Of a stretch of DNA of 36,743 nucleotides, positions 17,004 to 26,650 are shown one piece after another. The notes beneath the pieces were generated by a model. It ran no database searches. It was not told the origin of the DNA and saw nothing but the letters and a program-made list of their open reading frames with translations. Position 1 is the stretch's first letter. Every line of letters begins with the position of its first letter. The DNA is from Sphingopyxis sp. (lineage in GTDB: Bacteria; Pseudomonadota; Alphaproteobacteria; Sphingomonadales; Sphingomonadaceae): NCBI RefSeq assembly GCF_019459305.1, contig NZ_JAIBES010000143.1, positions 1 to 36,743 on the forward strand. The letters are read 5' to 3'. Both the position numbers and the translations under genes were made by a program.

Positions 17004-17474
17004 TCAACCGCGCCCGCGATAGGGGGCAACGCCCTGATCGGGCAGCCACAGGTCGGCGGGCGGCGCGCCCGACTGCCAGAAGACATCGATTGGAATGCCG
17101 CCGCGCGGATACCAGTAGCCCCCGATCCGCAGCCATTGGGGCTGCATCTCGTCGAACAGGCGGCGCCCGATGCCGACGGTGCAATCTTCGTGAAAGCCCG
17201 CATGATTGCGGAACGAACCCAGGAACAGCTTCAAACTTTTCGATTCGACGATTGTCTCGCCCGGCGCATAGTCGATGACAAGATGCGCGAAATCGGGCTG
17301 GCCGGTCACCGGACAGAGCGAGGTAAATTCGGGCGCGGCAAAGCGCACGAGATATAATTCGCCTGCGCGCGGATTGGGGACGTAATCGAGGACCGCAGCC
17401 TCGGGCGCGGCAGGAAGGTCGCTCGACTGGCCAAGATGTTTCGGCGCGAGCGGGGGATGGCTGGAATCACTCAT
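17004..17474 (-). CDS. queF: NADPH-dependent 7-cyano-7-deazaguanine reductase
   Basis: Protein of 156 residues, the short (type I, unimodular) form of QueF. It reduces preQ0 to preQ1 in queuosine biosynthesis, the step before insertion into tRNA. The catalytic nucleophile is Cys54 in [10 protein letters not shown] and the acid is Asp61. The family motif [15 protein letters not shown] follows and binds NADPH, then FHEDC. The C-terminus ([17 protein letters not shown]) is also typical. No other queuosine gene is nearby. It is divergent from the Pro/Ala-rich protein gene, with 117 bases between the two starts for both promoters. Confidence 0.95.
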   Translation of the reverse strand: MSDSSHPPLAPKHLGQSSDLPAAPEAAVLDYVPNPRAGELYLVRFAAPEFTSLCPVTGQPDFAHLVIDYAPGETIVESKSLKLFLGSFRNHAGFHEDCTVGIGRRLFDEMQPQWLRIGGYWYPRGGIPIDVFWQSGAPPADLWLPDQGVAPYRGRG

Positions 17475-17591
17475 GGAAACCGTCTAGGGCGCAGCGCGGC
17501 CTTTGTCACCGACGGGATGGGGCATGGGCCGGGTTCAGCGCCAATTCAGCGGCGCCGACCAGGATTGAACAATTCGGGATCGCAGATCATA

Positions 17592-18902
17592 ATGACGGAC
17601 AGGATTTTCGGGCAAAGCAGCAGTGCGGCGCGATTGCCGCTGTTTGCGCTGGTGCTCGCGCTGATGGGAACTGCGACCGTGCGCGCGCAGGACACGGAAA
17701 CGCCGACCCCGGCGCCATCGTCGATCTTCCGCCTCCCGCCCGCCGACGATGGTCGCGCCCCCGGGGTGCAGGGCCCGTCCGACAACGGCCTGCCGCCGGT
17801 TGCGCCGAACGAACGACGCGGTTCGCCGCAACCCGCGCCGACTCCGGTGCCCCCGCCGACCCCTGCGCCGCCGCGCGTGGCGCCGACCCAACCGCCAACG
17901 ACCACCATCCCGTCACCGGCACCGGCCCGCCGCGACACCGCGGCCCCGGACACGCCGCGTGCGGCGCCCGCGACTTCGGCCGCCGCGCCCGATTCGGCGG
18001 GGCAGACCGGTACCGATCTGCCGCCGCTGCAAACGGATGCGCCCGAGGTTGCGGCGCCTACGGTGGCCGCCGCGCCCGCATCCGACGCCACGCCGATCGC
18101 GGCAACGCCGGGTGAGACGCCCTCCGACACGCCGCTCTGGGCCTGGATTCTCGCGGTGCTCGCCGCGCTCGGCGCCGGGCTATGGTATTGGCGCCGCCGT
18201 CCGGCGCTGGCGGGTCCGGCCGACGACCCAGTGGCCGGCGCACCGCGTCCCGCGGTCCCGCCACCCGCTCCGCGCGCAGCGACGTCACCTGCGCCGCGCC
18301 CTGCACCTGCGCCGGAGCCTGCTCGGCCGACGCTGCCCGTCGGACCGCGCGCTGCATCCCCGCTGGTCAACCGTGCGGCGGGCGAGCGCCGCGCGGTGAT
18401 TGGTATGGCGCTCGACATTCGGGGCATCCGCTTTGCGCCCGATCATGTCGTGGTCGCATTCTCGCTCCACCTCATCAATCAGGGCATTTTGCCCGCGACC
18501 GGACTGATGGTCCGCATCGCGCTCAATCAGGGATCGGCGATGCCCGAAGCCGTGCTCGGCCGCTTCTTCGACGGGGCAGGGGGCAGCGTGCTGCGCGACG
18601 ATATGACGCTTGATGCAGGCGCAGGTGAGGAATTGACGACCGAAGTCATGCTGCCGCGCGCCGCGATCGAGCCGCTGATGATCGGCGGCAAGCCGATGCT
18701 GGTGCCGGTGATTGCGCTCGACGTCACTTATCATTGGGACGGCGAAGGTGAGGCTTTTGGCCAGAATGCCGGCAGTTTTGTGCTCGGTCGCGAGCAGGGC
18801 GCAAGCGGCAGCGACAAGTTGGCGCCGCTGGCGCTCGATCGCGCCGCCTATCTGGTCGACCGCCCCGGCGCGCGCGCCACGGCGATCAAGCGCGCGCAAT
18901 AG
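17592..18902 (+). CDS. Secreted/membrane protein with long Pro/Ala-rich stalk
   Basis: Protein of 436 residues from the ATG at 17592; the ORF extends upstream to 17436 without signal-like sequence. A signal peptide or anchor is at 14-32 (cleavage near VRAQD). Residues 33-180 are very rich in Pro, Ala and Thr. A transmembrane helix follows (about 181-200, WAWILAVLAALGAGLWYW), then RRR and a second Pro/Ala linker to about residue 265. The C-terminal 160 residues look beta-rich (AVIGMALDIRGIRF, HVVVAFSLHLINQGILPATGL) and would be cytoplasmic by the positive-inside rule. I do not recognise a family. The low complexity of the stalk gives long open frames on the other strand too. Next is a sulfurtransferase gene 183 bases downstream. 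Confidence 0.7.
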   Translation: MTDRIFGQSSSAARLPLFALVLALMGTATVRAQDTETPTPAPSSIFRLPPADDGRAPGVQGPSDNGLPPVAPNERRGSPQPAPTPVPPPTPAPPRVAPTQPPTTTIPSPAPARRDTAAPDTPRAAPATSAAAPDSAGQTGTDLPPLQTDAPEVAAPTVAAAPASDATPIAATPGETPSDTPLWAWILAVLAALGAGLWYWRRRPALAGPADDPVAGAPRPAVPPPAPRAATSPAPRPAPAPEPARPTLPVGPRAASPLVNRAAGERRAVIGMALDIRGIRFAPDHVVVAFSLHLINQGILPATGLMVRIALNQGSAMPEAVLGRFFDGAGGSVLRDDMTLDAGAGEELTTEVMLPRAAIEPLMIGGKPMLVPVIALDVTYHWDGEGEAFGQNAGSFVLGREQGASGSDKLAPLALDRAAYLVDRPGARATAIKRAQ

Positions 18903-19085
18903 CTTCGGCGCGCCGCGCGCGAAAACGAGAGGTTTTTGTTGCGGCGCAGCATTGGCTGAGGCACAGCGCCACCGTGCTTGAAAAAGGGCACGGCGGGGCA
19001 TAGGCTTGCTTTCCCCGGAAAGAACAGCGCAGGATGACCGGCGAAGGGACAACAAGGTTCCAATCGGTCGCAACAGGAGCATGAT

Positions 19086-19928
19086 ATGGACGCCTTGGTC
19101 TCAACCGACTGGCTGGAACGCGAACTGGGGGCGTCGGACCTGCGGGTCGTCGACGCGACGAAATTCTTGGGCGACTCCGGGCGCGACGCACGCGCCGAAT
19201 ATGAAGCGGGGCATATCCCCGGAGCGGTGTTCATGGACCTGGCCGAACTGACCGACCCGTCGAGCGACATCGACAATATGGCACCGCAGGCCGAAAAATT
19301 CGCCAGCCGCATGCAATCGTTGGGCCTCGGTGACGGCAGCCGCATCGTGCTCTACGACGACAGCCCGTTGAAAAGCGCGGCGCGCGCCTGGTGGCTCCTG
19401 AAACTGTTCGGCGCGCACGATGTGGCGCTGCTCGACGGTGGCCTCGCCAAATGGAAAGCCGAAGGCCGGGCGCTCGAAATGGGTAAGCAGACGCTGCGCC
19501 ACCGCCACTTCACCGTGTGGCGCGATGCCAAGGCGGTGCGGACCAAGGACCAGATGCTCGCCAATGTCGACAGCGCCGCCGAACAGGTCGTCGATGCGCG
19601 TCCCACAGCGCGCTTTACGGGCGAAGAACGCGACCCGCGCCCCGGCCTCGCCCCCGGCCACATCCCCAATTCGCGCAGTTTGCCACATAGCGCTCTGTTC
19701 AATGCCGACGGCACCTGGAAACAGGGCGACGACCTGAAGGCTGCGTTCGACGCCGCCGGGATCGACCTCGACAAGCCGCTGGTGACCACCTGCGGCAGCG
19801 GCATGACCGCGACCGTCGTGGCCTTTGGCGCGCATTTGCTCGGGAAAGAGGATGTCGCGGTTTATGACGGCAGCTGGACCGAATGGGGCGCCGACCCCGC
19901 GACGCCGAAGGCAACCGGCGCGGCTTGA
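19086..19928 (+). CDS. sseA: 3-mercaptopyruvate (or thiosulfate) sulfurtransferase
   Basis: Protein of 280 residues with two rhodanese domains: an inactive one (about 1-125) and a catalytic one (about 150-275). The active-site loop is CGSGMTA with the persulfide-forming Cys236; the CG[SA]GxTA form is typical of mercaptopyruvate sulfurtransferases rather than thiosulfate:cyanide enzymes. The linker motif GHIPGAVFMDL and the second-domain GHIPNSRSLPH are also characteristic. A clear AGGAG precedes the ATG. The downstream gene is cystathionine beta-lyase, so both act in sulfur amino acid metabolism. A hairpin lies between them. Confidence 0.9.
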   Translation: MDALVSTDWLERELGASDLRVVDATKFLGDSGRDARAEYEAGHIPGAVFMDLAELTDPSSDIDNMAPQAEKFASRMQSLGLGDGSRIVLYDDSPLKSAARAWWLLKLFGAHDVALLDGGLAKWKAEGRALEMGKQTLRHRHFTVWRDAKAVRTKDQMLANVDSAAEQVVDARPTARFTGEERDPRPGLAPGHIPNSRSLPHSALFNADGTWKQGDDLKAAFDAAGIDLDKPLVTTCGSGMTATVVAFGAHLLGKEDVAVYDGSWTEWGADPATPKATGAA

Positions 19929-19943
19929 AACTTATGGGGTGTC

Positions 19944-19982
19944 GCGCGGGGTAGTCCATCTCCCCGCGCATAGCGCTGTTTT
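19944..19982 (+). terminator. Probable terminator after sseA
   Basis: GCGCGGGG (19944-19951) and CCCCGCGC (19962-19969) form a perfect 8-bp stem with a 10-base loop. The T-rich tail is displaced (TGTTTT at 19977-19982), so termination may be weak. It sits 15 bases after the sseA stop and in front of metC. Confidence 0.5.
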
Positions 19983-20057
19983 GACTCACAAAGGCCCGCT
20001 GCGCGGGTGTAGTTCCGAGCCACTGGATTTTGCTCCCTGCTCCGCTAACAAGGGTCG

Positions 20058-21260
20058 ATGAGCAAAAGCGACGACGAAAACCTCGGCCCTGCCACCAAGC
20101 TGGTGCAAGGTGGGCGGCGGCCCGAGTGGACCGGCGACCCGCGGCTGGGCGGCAGCGTCGTCAATCCGCCGGTGTGGCGCGCCTCGACGATCCTTTACGA
20201 CAATATCGCCGACCTCGAGGCGCGTGGACACGCAACGCACAACAAGCTCTATTACGGTCGCCGCGGTACCCCGACGGTGTGGGCGCTCGCCGATGCGCTG
20301 ACCGGCATGGAAGCGGGGGCGGCGGGGACGTTGCTTTATCCGTCGGGGGTTGCGGCCAATTCGGCGGGGCTGCTCGCGCTGCTCGCGCCCGGCGATCATC
20401 TGCTGATGGTCGACAGTACTTATGAACCTACGCGCGCCTTTTGCGATGGTTTGCTTGCGCGCTATGGCGTGACGACGACCTATTATGATCCGCTGATCGG
20501 GGCGACCATCGCCGACCTTATCACCCCGCAAACCAAGTTGATCTTCCTCGAATCGCCGGGCAGCCTGACCTTCGAGGTGCAGGATATTCCCGCAATCACC
20601 CGGGTCGCGCGCGACCGCGGCGTGCTGACGATGCTCGACAACACTTGGGCGACACCGCTGTTGTTCCCCGCGCTGGCGCACGGCGTCGATGTGACGATGA
20701 TGAGCCTCACCAAATATGTCGGCGGCCACAGCGACGCGATGATGGGGTCGCTGACCGCGACGAAAGCGGTGTGGCCGCGGCTGCGCAGCGCGGCGTATCA
20801 GCTGGGGCAGGCGGTATCGCCCGACGATTGCGCGCTGATGCTGCGCGGGCTCAGGACGCTTGATGTTCGCATGCAGCGGCACGGCGAAAACGGGATGGCA
20901 GTCGCCAACTGGCTCGCAGCGCGGCCGGAAGTCGGGCGTGTTCTCCATCCGGGGCTCGAGGGCGACCCCGGCCATGCGATCTGGTCGCGCGACTTTGGCG
21001 GAACAAGCGGGCTGTTCGGCTTTACCCTGAGCGGAGCCGCCGCCGCCGTGCGCACGCGCTTCATCGACGCACTGTCGCTGTTCGGCATCGGGTTCAGCTG
21101 GGGCGGTTATGAAAGCCTGGTCGTACCCAGCAACCCCATCCGCACTGCGACGCCGCGCACCGATCCCGACCCGCTCGTCCGCCTGTCGATCGGGCTCGAA
21201 GATCCCGTCGACTTGATCGCCGATCTCGAAAAGGGCCTCGGCGCAATGACCGCGCCATGA
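20058..21260 (+). CDS. metC: Cystathionine beta-lyase (PLP-dependent)
   Basis: Protein of 400 residues of the Cys/Met-metabolism PLP family. It cleaves cystathionine to homocysteine, pyruvate and ammonia in methionine synthesis. The Schiff-base lysine is Lys219 in MMSLTKYVGGHSD, and the YGRRGTPT motif (67-73) contributes phosphate binding from the neighbouring subunit. LESPGSLTFEVQDI and the C-terminal GYESLVVPS fit the MetC rather than MetB or MetY branch. A plausible AAGGG lies before the ATG. Its stop overlaps the start of the MscS gene. Cystathionine gamma-synthase-like activity is less likely. Confidence 0.9.
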   Translation: MSKSDDENLGPATKLVQGGRRPEWTGDPRLGGSVVNPPVWRASTILYDNIADLEARGHATHNKLYYGRRGTPTVWALADALTGMEAGAAGTLLYPSGVAANSAGLLALLAPGDHLLMVDSTYEPTRAFCDGLLARYGVTTTYYDPLIGATIADLITPQTKLIFLESPGSLTFEVQDIPAITRVARDRGVLTMLDNTWATPLLFPALAHGVDVTMMSLTKYVGGHSDAMMGSLTATKAVWPRLRSAAYQLGQAVSPDDCALMLRGLRTLDVRMQRHGENGMAVANWLAARPEVGRVLHPGLEGDPGHAIWSRDFGGTSGLFGFTLSGAAAAVRTRFIDALSLFGIGFSWGGYESLVVPSNPIRTATPRTDPDPLVRLSIGLEDPVDLIADLEKGLGAMTAP

Positions 21261-22624
21261 TGAGCATCGACGAACTTGCCGCCCGGATGGGCTTTCCTTC
21301 GCTCGCCGACGCGCGGCTGGCCGAACTCGCGATCGCCGCCGCGCTCGGCGCACTGGCGCTCGGCATCGGCTGGTTGGTCAAGCGGCGCCTCGGCACGCGG
21401 CTCGCTGACTGGCTGCACGGGCAGGAATTTGGCGCGCCCGGGCCGCTGACCGCACGCGCCGCGGCGATGGTTGGCTGGCTGGCCGCGCTGTTGTTTGTCG
21501 GCATCGTCATCGCTGCGTGGCCATGGGATCCATTTGCGCTGCTGCTGCTCGATATTGTGCTCGCGATCAGCATTGCGGTGCTGATCCGCAACATTCTGGT
21601 CGGGGTCGGGCTGGGCGACGGGATCGCGCTCGCGGGTGCCTTTGTCGCGCTCGTCGTGATGCTGTCGCGCGCGGTCGGCGGGCTTGAAATGCTGCAGGAA
21701 CGCCTGGACAGCGTCGGCTTCTCGGTCGGCGCGCGCCATTTCTCCTTGCTGTCGGCGATCAATATCCTGCTGACCGTCGTCATCCTGTTTACGATCGTCC
21801 GCGTCGCCAACCGCGTGCTGCGCCGGATGATAAAGGGCAGCGACAAATTCGATCCGACGCAGCGGCTGCTGATCGAAAAGATTTCAGGCGTGGTGATCAT
21901 CGTCGCGGCGTTTTTCGTCGGCATCGACATGCTTGGCATCGACCTCACCGCTTTCGCGGTGTTCTCGGGCGCGCTGGGACTGGCGATCGGCTTCGGGCTC
22001 CAGAAAACCGTCGGCAATCTGATCGCCGGCATCATCCTGCTGATGGACCGGTCAATCAAACCGGGCGACGTGATTGTCGTTGGCGACAGTTTCGGTTGGG
22101 TCAACAAGATCGGGGTGCGCGCCGTGTCGGTGATCACGCGCGAGGGCAAGGAACATCTGATCCCCAACGAGAATCTGATGACACAGGAGGTCGAAAACTG
22201 GAGCTATTCCAGCCGCGCAGTGCGCGTGAAGATCGAAGTCGGGGTCGCCTATGACACCGACCTCCGCCTCGCGCAGCGTCTGATGATCGAGGCCGCGAAG
22301 GAATCGAAGCGTGTGCTCGAAGAACCGGCGCCCGTCTGCTGGATCACGGGTTTTGGCGACAGCAGCGTCGACCATGAACTGCGCTTCTGGATTACCGACC
22401 CCGAGGGCGGGGTCGGCAATATCAAGGGCGGCGTGTTCTTGAGCATCTGGGACAAATTTCAGGAGGCCGGGATCGAAATCCCGTTCCCGCAGCGCGACCT
22501 TCATGTCCGCGACCGGCCCGAAGCGGCGACCAAGCCGGTGGCTGCCTCCAAACCCAAGTCAGCAACTGAGCCGCGAAAGGCGGCCCGCGGCCCCCGCCGT
22601 CGCGGGGGCGACGATCCTCAGTAA
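21257..22624 (+). CDS. MscS-family mechanosensitive ion channel
   Basis: Protein of 455 residues with about six membrane helices (near 22-42, 68-88, 92-112, 120-140, 165-185, 207-227), followed by the pore-lining helix (about 236-262: GALGLAIGFGLQKTVGNLIAG) that is the family hallmark. The soluble beta domain begins SIKPGDVIVVGDSFGWV and includes a LIPNENLMTQEVENWS segment. It would open on membrane tension to release solutes during hypo-osmotic shock. The last 35 residues are Lys/Arg/Ala-rich and disordered. The start overlaps the metC stop, so the two are co-transcribed although unrelated in function. The last 7 bases overlap the end of the convergent ppa gene. Confidence 0.92.
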   Translation: MMSIDELAARMGFPSLADARLAELAIAAALGALALGIGWLVKRRLGTRLADWLHGQEFGAPGPLTARAAAMVGWLAALLFVGIVIAAWPWDPFALLLLDIVLAISIAVLIRNILVGVGLGDGIALAGAFVALVVMLSRAVGGLEMLQERLDSVGFSVGARHFSLLSAINILLTVVILFTIVRVANRVLRRMIKGSDKFDPTQRLLIEKISGVVIIVAAFFVGIDMLGIDLTAFAVFSGALGLAIGFGLQKTVGNLIAGIILLMDRSIKPGDVIVVGDSFGWVNKIGVRAVSVITREGKEHLIPNENLMTQEVENWSYSSRAVRVKIEVGVAYDTDLRLAQRLMIEAAKESKRVLEEPAPVCWITGFGDSSVDHELRFWITDPEGGVGNIKGGVFLSIWDKFQEAGIEIPFPQRDLHVRDRPEAATKPVAASKPKSATEPRKAARGPRRRGGDDPQ

Positions 22625-23154
22625 CCGGCCTGCTTGGCGCGTTCGACGCATTCGACGATGATGCGCTTGGCTTCGTCAACGTCGCCCCAGCCGTTGAGCT
22701 TCGCCCATTTGCCGGGTTCAAGGTCTTTGTAGTGGGTGAAGAAATGCTCGATCTGTTGCAGAACGATCGGCGGCATATCGGTGTAGCTTGCGACATCGGC
22801 ATAGTAGGGGAAAGTCTTGTTGACCGGGACGCAGAGCAGTTTCTCGTCGCCGCCAGCGTCGTCTTCCATGAGCAGCACGCCGATCGGACGGCACTTCACG
22901 ACGGCGCCAGCGACGATCGGCGAGCGGGCGACCACGAGCGCGTCGAGCGGATCGCCGTCTTCGCCCAGCGTGTGCGGTACAAATCCGTAATTGGCGGGAT
23001 AGCGCATCGGGGTGTGGAGGAAGCGATCGACGAACAGGGCACCCGACGCCTTGTCGAATTCATATTTCACCGGCTCGCCGCCGATCGGCACTTCGATCAG
23101 GACGTTCAGGCTATCGGGTGGGCTGTCGCCGGCGGGGATCAGGTCGATGCGCAT
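22618..23154 (-). CDS. ppa: Inorganic pyrophosphatase (family I, soluble)
   Basis: Protein of 178 residues, the normal length for bacterial family I enzymes. It hydrolyses pyrophosphate to phosphate and pulls biosynthetic reactions forward. The signature DGDPLDAL (residues about 60-67) supplies metal-binding aspartates. The YEFDKASGALFVDRFL segment, YPANYGFVPHTLGEDG and the later HYKDLEPGKWAKLNGW stretch are all diagnostic. No convincing ribosome site is seen before the ATG. It has its own transcription unit between an MscS channel and an M61 peptidase, with a repeat-rich region upstream. Confidence 0.96.
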   Translation of the reverse strand: MRIDLIPAGDSPPDSLNVLIEVPIGGEPVKYEFDKASGALFVDRFLHTPMRYPANYGFVPHTLGEDGDPLDALVVARSPIVAGAVVKCRPIGVLLMEDDAGGDEKLLCVPVNKTFPYYADVASYTDMPPIVLQQIEHFFTHYKDLEPGKWAKLNGWGDVDEAKRIIVECVERAKQAGY

Positions 23155-23236
23155 GGGAGAGTGGCGTCCTTTTGTTTTATGAGTCGGGCGCCCCTTAGCG
23201 CCGGAAAGCGCGAAAAGTCGAGGGTGAAGGGAGTCT

Positions 23237-23364
23237 CTCCCTGTGACCGCAGGTCATGGGGAGGTAGCAGCGCAACCGCTGGCGGAGGGGCTATGGCGCG
23301 ACGCCGCGGCCCCTCCACCAACGCCCTATGGGCGCAGCCCCCCCCATCGCTTCGCGACAGGGAG
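23237..23364. repeat. Intergenic inverted-repeat element, copy 2
   Basis: CTCCCTGT (23237-23244) and ACAGGGAG (23357-23364) are perfect 8-bp ends of a 128-bp palindromic element. An internal 8-bp stem GGAGGGGC/GCCCCTCC lies at 23284-23291 and 23309-23316. Its right arm (23341-23366) is, on the opposite strand, nearly identical to 12366-12391. The element fills the gap between ppa and the M61 peptidase gene and could fold into a long cruciform or RNA stem. Confidence 0.65.
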
Positions 23365-23367
23365 GAT

Positions 23368-25293
23368 TTACAGCGCCCGTTTCGGCGCGAACAGCCGGTC
23401 GAACCAGTCCGGACCGCTGCCGACCTTTTCGACATGCGGCCAGCGCAGCCCGCCGTGATAGGCCAGGTCGATCTGACGATAACGCCCGCCGCGCTCGACG
23501 AGCAGCCGCACCGGGGTCTTGCCGTCGGTCGCGGCGCGGATCGCGGTCTCCAGCCGGTCTTTACTGTAACTCATGCCGTCAACGGCGACGATCTTGGTGC
23601 CGTTGACGATGTCTGCCTTGAACGCCGGACCGTCCCACAGGACCGCGCTCGCGTCACCGTCCTTGTTAATCGTCATTCCGAGCGAGTGGGTCAGGTCGTA
23701 ATTTTTTGCCTGCGCCATGCGGTCGCGGTCGAAGACGTTGGGCGCATCGCGCCACACCAGCTGGTATCCTGCGCGCTCGATGCCACGAACCGGCGCGCCT
23801 TGCCCCGGCGTCAGTAACCGGTCGCGCAGGAAACGCGCCCAGTCATTGGGATGTACCGCATTCAGCGCAGCGACGACATCGTCGAAATTATAGCTGTCCT
23901 GCCCCCAATCCCCCTCACGCCCGCCGAAAAAAGCGCGCGCGAAATCGTCTAGGCTTTTGGCGTCGTTTGTCGCCTGGCGGATCAGCAGGTCGGCCTCGAG
24001 CCAAGTCAGCGATCCCTCATTGTAATAATCCTCGCCGCGCGACCAGCTGGCAAAGGGCTTGGGTTTGCGCGCGCCGATGACCGGGTCCAGCGTCGTATCC
24101 TCGACCGATCGCCATTCACGCCCCGGCTGCACGCTATAAAAGCCCGCATGGGTCGCCCATTCGGCCAGGATCATCTCTTTCGACTGCATCCCCGACCGGC
24201 CGGCGAGCACCAGGTCCCAATAGCTGGTCTGGCCTTCGTAAACCCACAGCAGATTGCCCTGCATCGGGGTGCGGTAGTCGGGGGTCCATAATTTGTCGGG
24301 GCGGCGATATTTGCCGTTCCAGCTATGCACCAACTCGTGCGGCAGCAGCCCGCGTTCATGGTCATTCTCGTCCCATGCCGTGAAATAGTCGCGATTGCGG
24401 CTGTTTTCGCTGCTGCGATGATGCTCCAGCCCGATCCCGCCCAGCTCGTCGGTCAGCGCGAGCAGGAATTCATAGCGGTCGAACGGGCGCGATCCGAACA
24501 GCGCCACCGTTTCCGACACCAGCGCCGCGTGGCGCGCGACGTGGTCGGGGCGGGCGTCGAGGTATTTGGCTTCGTCAGCAACGACGTTCAGCGTGACATT
24601 CTGCCCCAGATCCCACTTGCGGAAATGGCGGCCCGCGAACATCGGGCTGTCGACCAGCACCTCATAATTGGTCGGCGCATAGCTGTAGCGATTGCCCGCG
24701 ACCTTCAGCCCGTCGAGCGCCGCGACGCCGGTCCACCCGTCGGGCAGCGTCACTTCCAGCTGAACCGGGATCTGCCGCGTGAAATAGCCTGCGGGATAGA
24801 GGCTGACCTGTTCCCATTGCAGGTTCATCATCGCCGGGGTGACGACGACGCGGCCCTCGCTGGTGCGGGTCGGCGACAGGAAATCGAACGCGACGTCGAT
24901 GCTTTTGACCCCGGCGGGAACCTCGATGTCGAACGCATGAACGTCGGTCGGCTGGCGCGTCCAGTTCAGCGGCTTGCCGCCCGCGGTGGGTTTGAACCCC
25001 GCCATTTCGGCGATCGCGCCGCGCGGGGCGTGCTTGCCGGGCAGCCATTCGGGATAGAGCAGGGTCAGCTTGCCGAGCTTGGCGACCGGGATTGTCTGAC
25101 GGACATGAAAGATACCGCGCGCAACGTCGGTGGCATCGACTTTCAGCTGCATGGTGCCTGGATAGGGTTTGTCGGCGGGCAGCGGGATGGTCAGTGGCTG
25201 CACGACCGGCTGCGGGCGGCTGTTGCCGTTTTGGGCAAAAGCGGCGGGGATGATTGCGATCAGGCCGACAGCGGCGAGCAGTTGTTTTTTCAT
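23368..25293 (-). CDS. Secreted M61-family metallopeptidase with C-terminal PDZ domain
   Basis: Protein of 641 residues from the ATG at 25293, which begins a good signal peptide (cleavage near AFAQ, residue 21); the frame to 25455 runs through the divergent hisS region and is rejected. The zinc motif HELVH is at 319-323, with Glu353 in VYEGQTSYWD as the likely third ligand, and the M61 pattern HELVHSWNGK is exact. Residues about 30-240 form the beta-rich N-terminal domain of glycyl aminopeptidases. A PDZ domain lies at about 520-615 (LGMTINKDGDASAV, IVAVDGMSYS). The family includes glycyl aminopeptidase of Sphingomonas, so a periplasmic aminopeptidase is the likely role. It is divergent from hisS. 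Confidence 0.92.
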   Translation of the reverse strand: MKKQLLAAVGLIAIIPAAFAQNGNSRPQPVVQPLTIPLPADKPYPGTMQLKVDATDVARGIFHVRQTIPVAKLGKLTLLYPEWLPGKHAPRGAIAEMAGFKPTAGGKPLNWTRQPTDVHAFDIEVPAGVKSIDVAFDFLSPTRTSEGRVVVTPAMMNLQWEQVSLYPAGYFTRQIPVQLEVTLPDGWTGVAALDGLKVAGNRYSYAPTNYEVLVDSPMFAGRHFRKWDLGQNVTLNVVADEAKYLDARPDHVARHAALVSETVALFGSRPFDRYEFLLALTDELGGIGLEHHRSSENSRNRDYFTAWDENDHERGLLPHELVHSWNGKYRRPDKLWTPDYRTPMQGNLLWVYEGQTSYWDLVLAGRSGMQSKEMILAEWATHAGFYSVQPGREWRSVEDTTLDPVIGARKPKPFASWSRGEDYYNEGSLTWLEADLLIRQATNDAKSLDDFARAFFGGREGDWGQDSYNFDDVVAALNAVHPNDWARFLRDRLLTPGQGAPVRGIERAGYQLVWRDAPNVFDRDRMAQAKNYDLTHSLGMTINKDGDASAVLWDGPAFKADIVNGTKIVAVDGMSYSKDRLETAIRAATDGKTPVRLLVERGGRYRQIDLAYHGGLRWPHVEKVGSGPDWFDRLFAPKRAL

Positions 25294-25402
25294 TGCGGGA
25301 TTGTGCCGGGAAATGGGCGTGAGGTCCAGACTTAGCCCCTCCTGAAGGGGAGGGGTTTGTTGGACTTTGCGCCTCCGCGAAAATCGATTAGACGCCGCGC
25401 CC

Positions 25403-26650
25403 ATGAGCAAGGACAAATCCGCCAAAATCCCCACCCCGCAGGCCGTGCGCGGCACGCAGGATATGCTGGGCGATTTCGCCGACCGTTTCGCGCATGTCGT
25501 CGATACCTTCGAACGGGTGCGCCGCCTCTACGGCTACAAGCGTATCGAGGTGCCAGTGATCGAGCCGACCGCGGTGTTCGCGCGCTCGCTGGGTGAGACG
25601 ACCGACGTGGTGTCGAAGGAAATGTATTCGTTCGACGACCGCGGCGGCGAATCGATCACCTTGCGCCCCGAATTCACCGCGGGCATCGCGCGCGCCTACA
25701 TCACCAACGGCTGGCAGCAATTCGCGCCGCTGAAGGTTGCCACGCACGGCCCGCTGTTCCGCTATGAGCGCCCGCAAAAGGGGCGCTATCGCCAGTTTCA
25801 CCAGCTCGACGCCGAAGTGCTGGGCAGCGACAGCCCGCTCGCCGATGCAGAACTGCTGGTGTTCGCCGACCAGCTACTCAAGGAATTGGGGATCGCCGAA
25901 GGCGTGACGCTGACGCTCAACACGCTCGGCGATGCGGCGAGCCGCGATGCTTGGCGCGCGGCGCTGGTCGAGCATTTCGAAGCGCACCGCGGCGAACTGT
26001 CCGAAGACAGCCTCGCGCGGCTTGACAAGAATCCGCTCCGCATTCTGGACAGCAAAGATCCCCAAGACCGCCCGATCGCTGATAGCGCGCCCGACATTGA
26101 TGCGTTTCTGACTGCCGAAGCGCAGGATTTCTTCGGTGCAGTTACGTCGGGCTTGGACGCCGCGGACGTCGCGTGGGAACGCAACGCGCGGTTGGTGCGC
26201 GGGCTCGACTATTATCGGCACACGGCGTTCGAATTCGTCACCGATCGGCTGGGCGCGCAGGGCACTGTGCTCGGCGGCGGCCGCTACGACGGGCTGATCG
26301 AGGCGCTTGGCGGGCCGCCGACGGCCGCGGTCGGCTGGGCGGCGGGGATCGAGCGGTTGGCGATGTTGGTTGCCGACGACGTCATCGATTGCCGGCTAGA
26401 CTTCGTGATTGCCGTTGAAGACGATGGCCAGCTGAAACTAGCGATGAAGACGCTAGCGGCATTGCGCAATCGTGGCTTTGCGAGTGAAATCGTCGCGAGC
26501 GGCTCGCCGCGCAAGCGTTTCGACAAAGCGGCAAAGATTCCCGCTCGCGCGCTGATTGCAATCGGTACGCGCGATGGCGTCTCGTACACCAATATGCGTG
26601 GCGACAGCGAGCTGACGATTGTGGCCGACCAGACTATTCGCGCACTCTGA
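25403..26650 (+). CDS. hisS: Histidyl-tRNA synthetase
   Basis: Protein of 415 residues from the ATG at 25403; a start at 25367 would add 12 atypical residues. It attaches histidine to tRNA-His. Class II motifs are visible: AVRGTQDML at the start, motif 2 around [18 protein letters not shown], the histidine-binding [15 protein letters not shown], and motif 3 [14 protein letters not shown]. The C-terminal anticodon domain (about 330-415) is present. The stop overlaps the start of prfA by one base (TGATG), making a compact hisS-prfA-prmC translation operon. Confidence 0.96.
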   Translation: MSKDKSAKIPTPQAVRGTQDMLGDFADRFAHVVDTFERVRRLYGYKRIEVPVIEPTAVFARSLGETTDVVSKEMYSFDDRGGESITLRPEFTAGIARAYITNGWQQFAPLKVATHGPLFRYERPQKGRYRQFHQLDAEVLGSDSPLADAELLVFADQLLKELGIAEGVTLTLNTLGDAASRDAWRAALVEHFEAHRGELSEDSLARLDKNPLRILDSKDPQDRPIADSAPDIDAFLTAEAQDFFGAVTSGLDAADVAWERNARLVRGLDYYRHTAFEFVTDRLGAQGTVLGGGRYDGLIEALGGPPTAAVGWAAGIERLAMLVADDVIDCRLDFVIAVEDDGQLKLAMKTLAALRNRGFASEIVASGSPRKRFDKAAKIPARALIAIGTRDGVSYTNMRGDSELTIVADQTIRAL

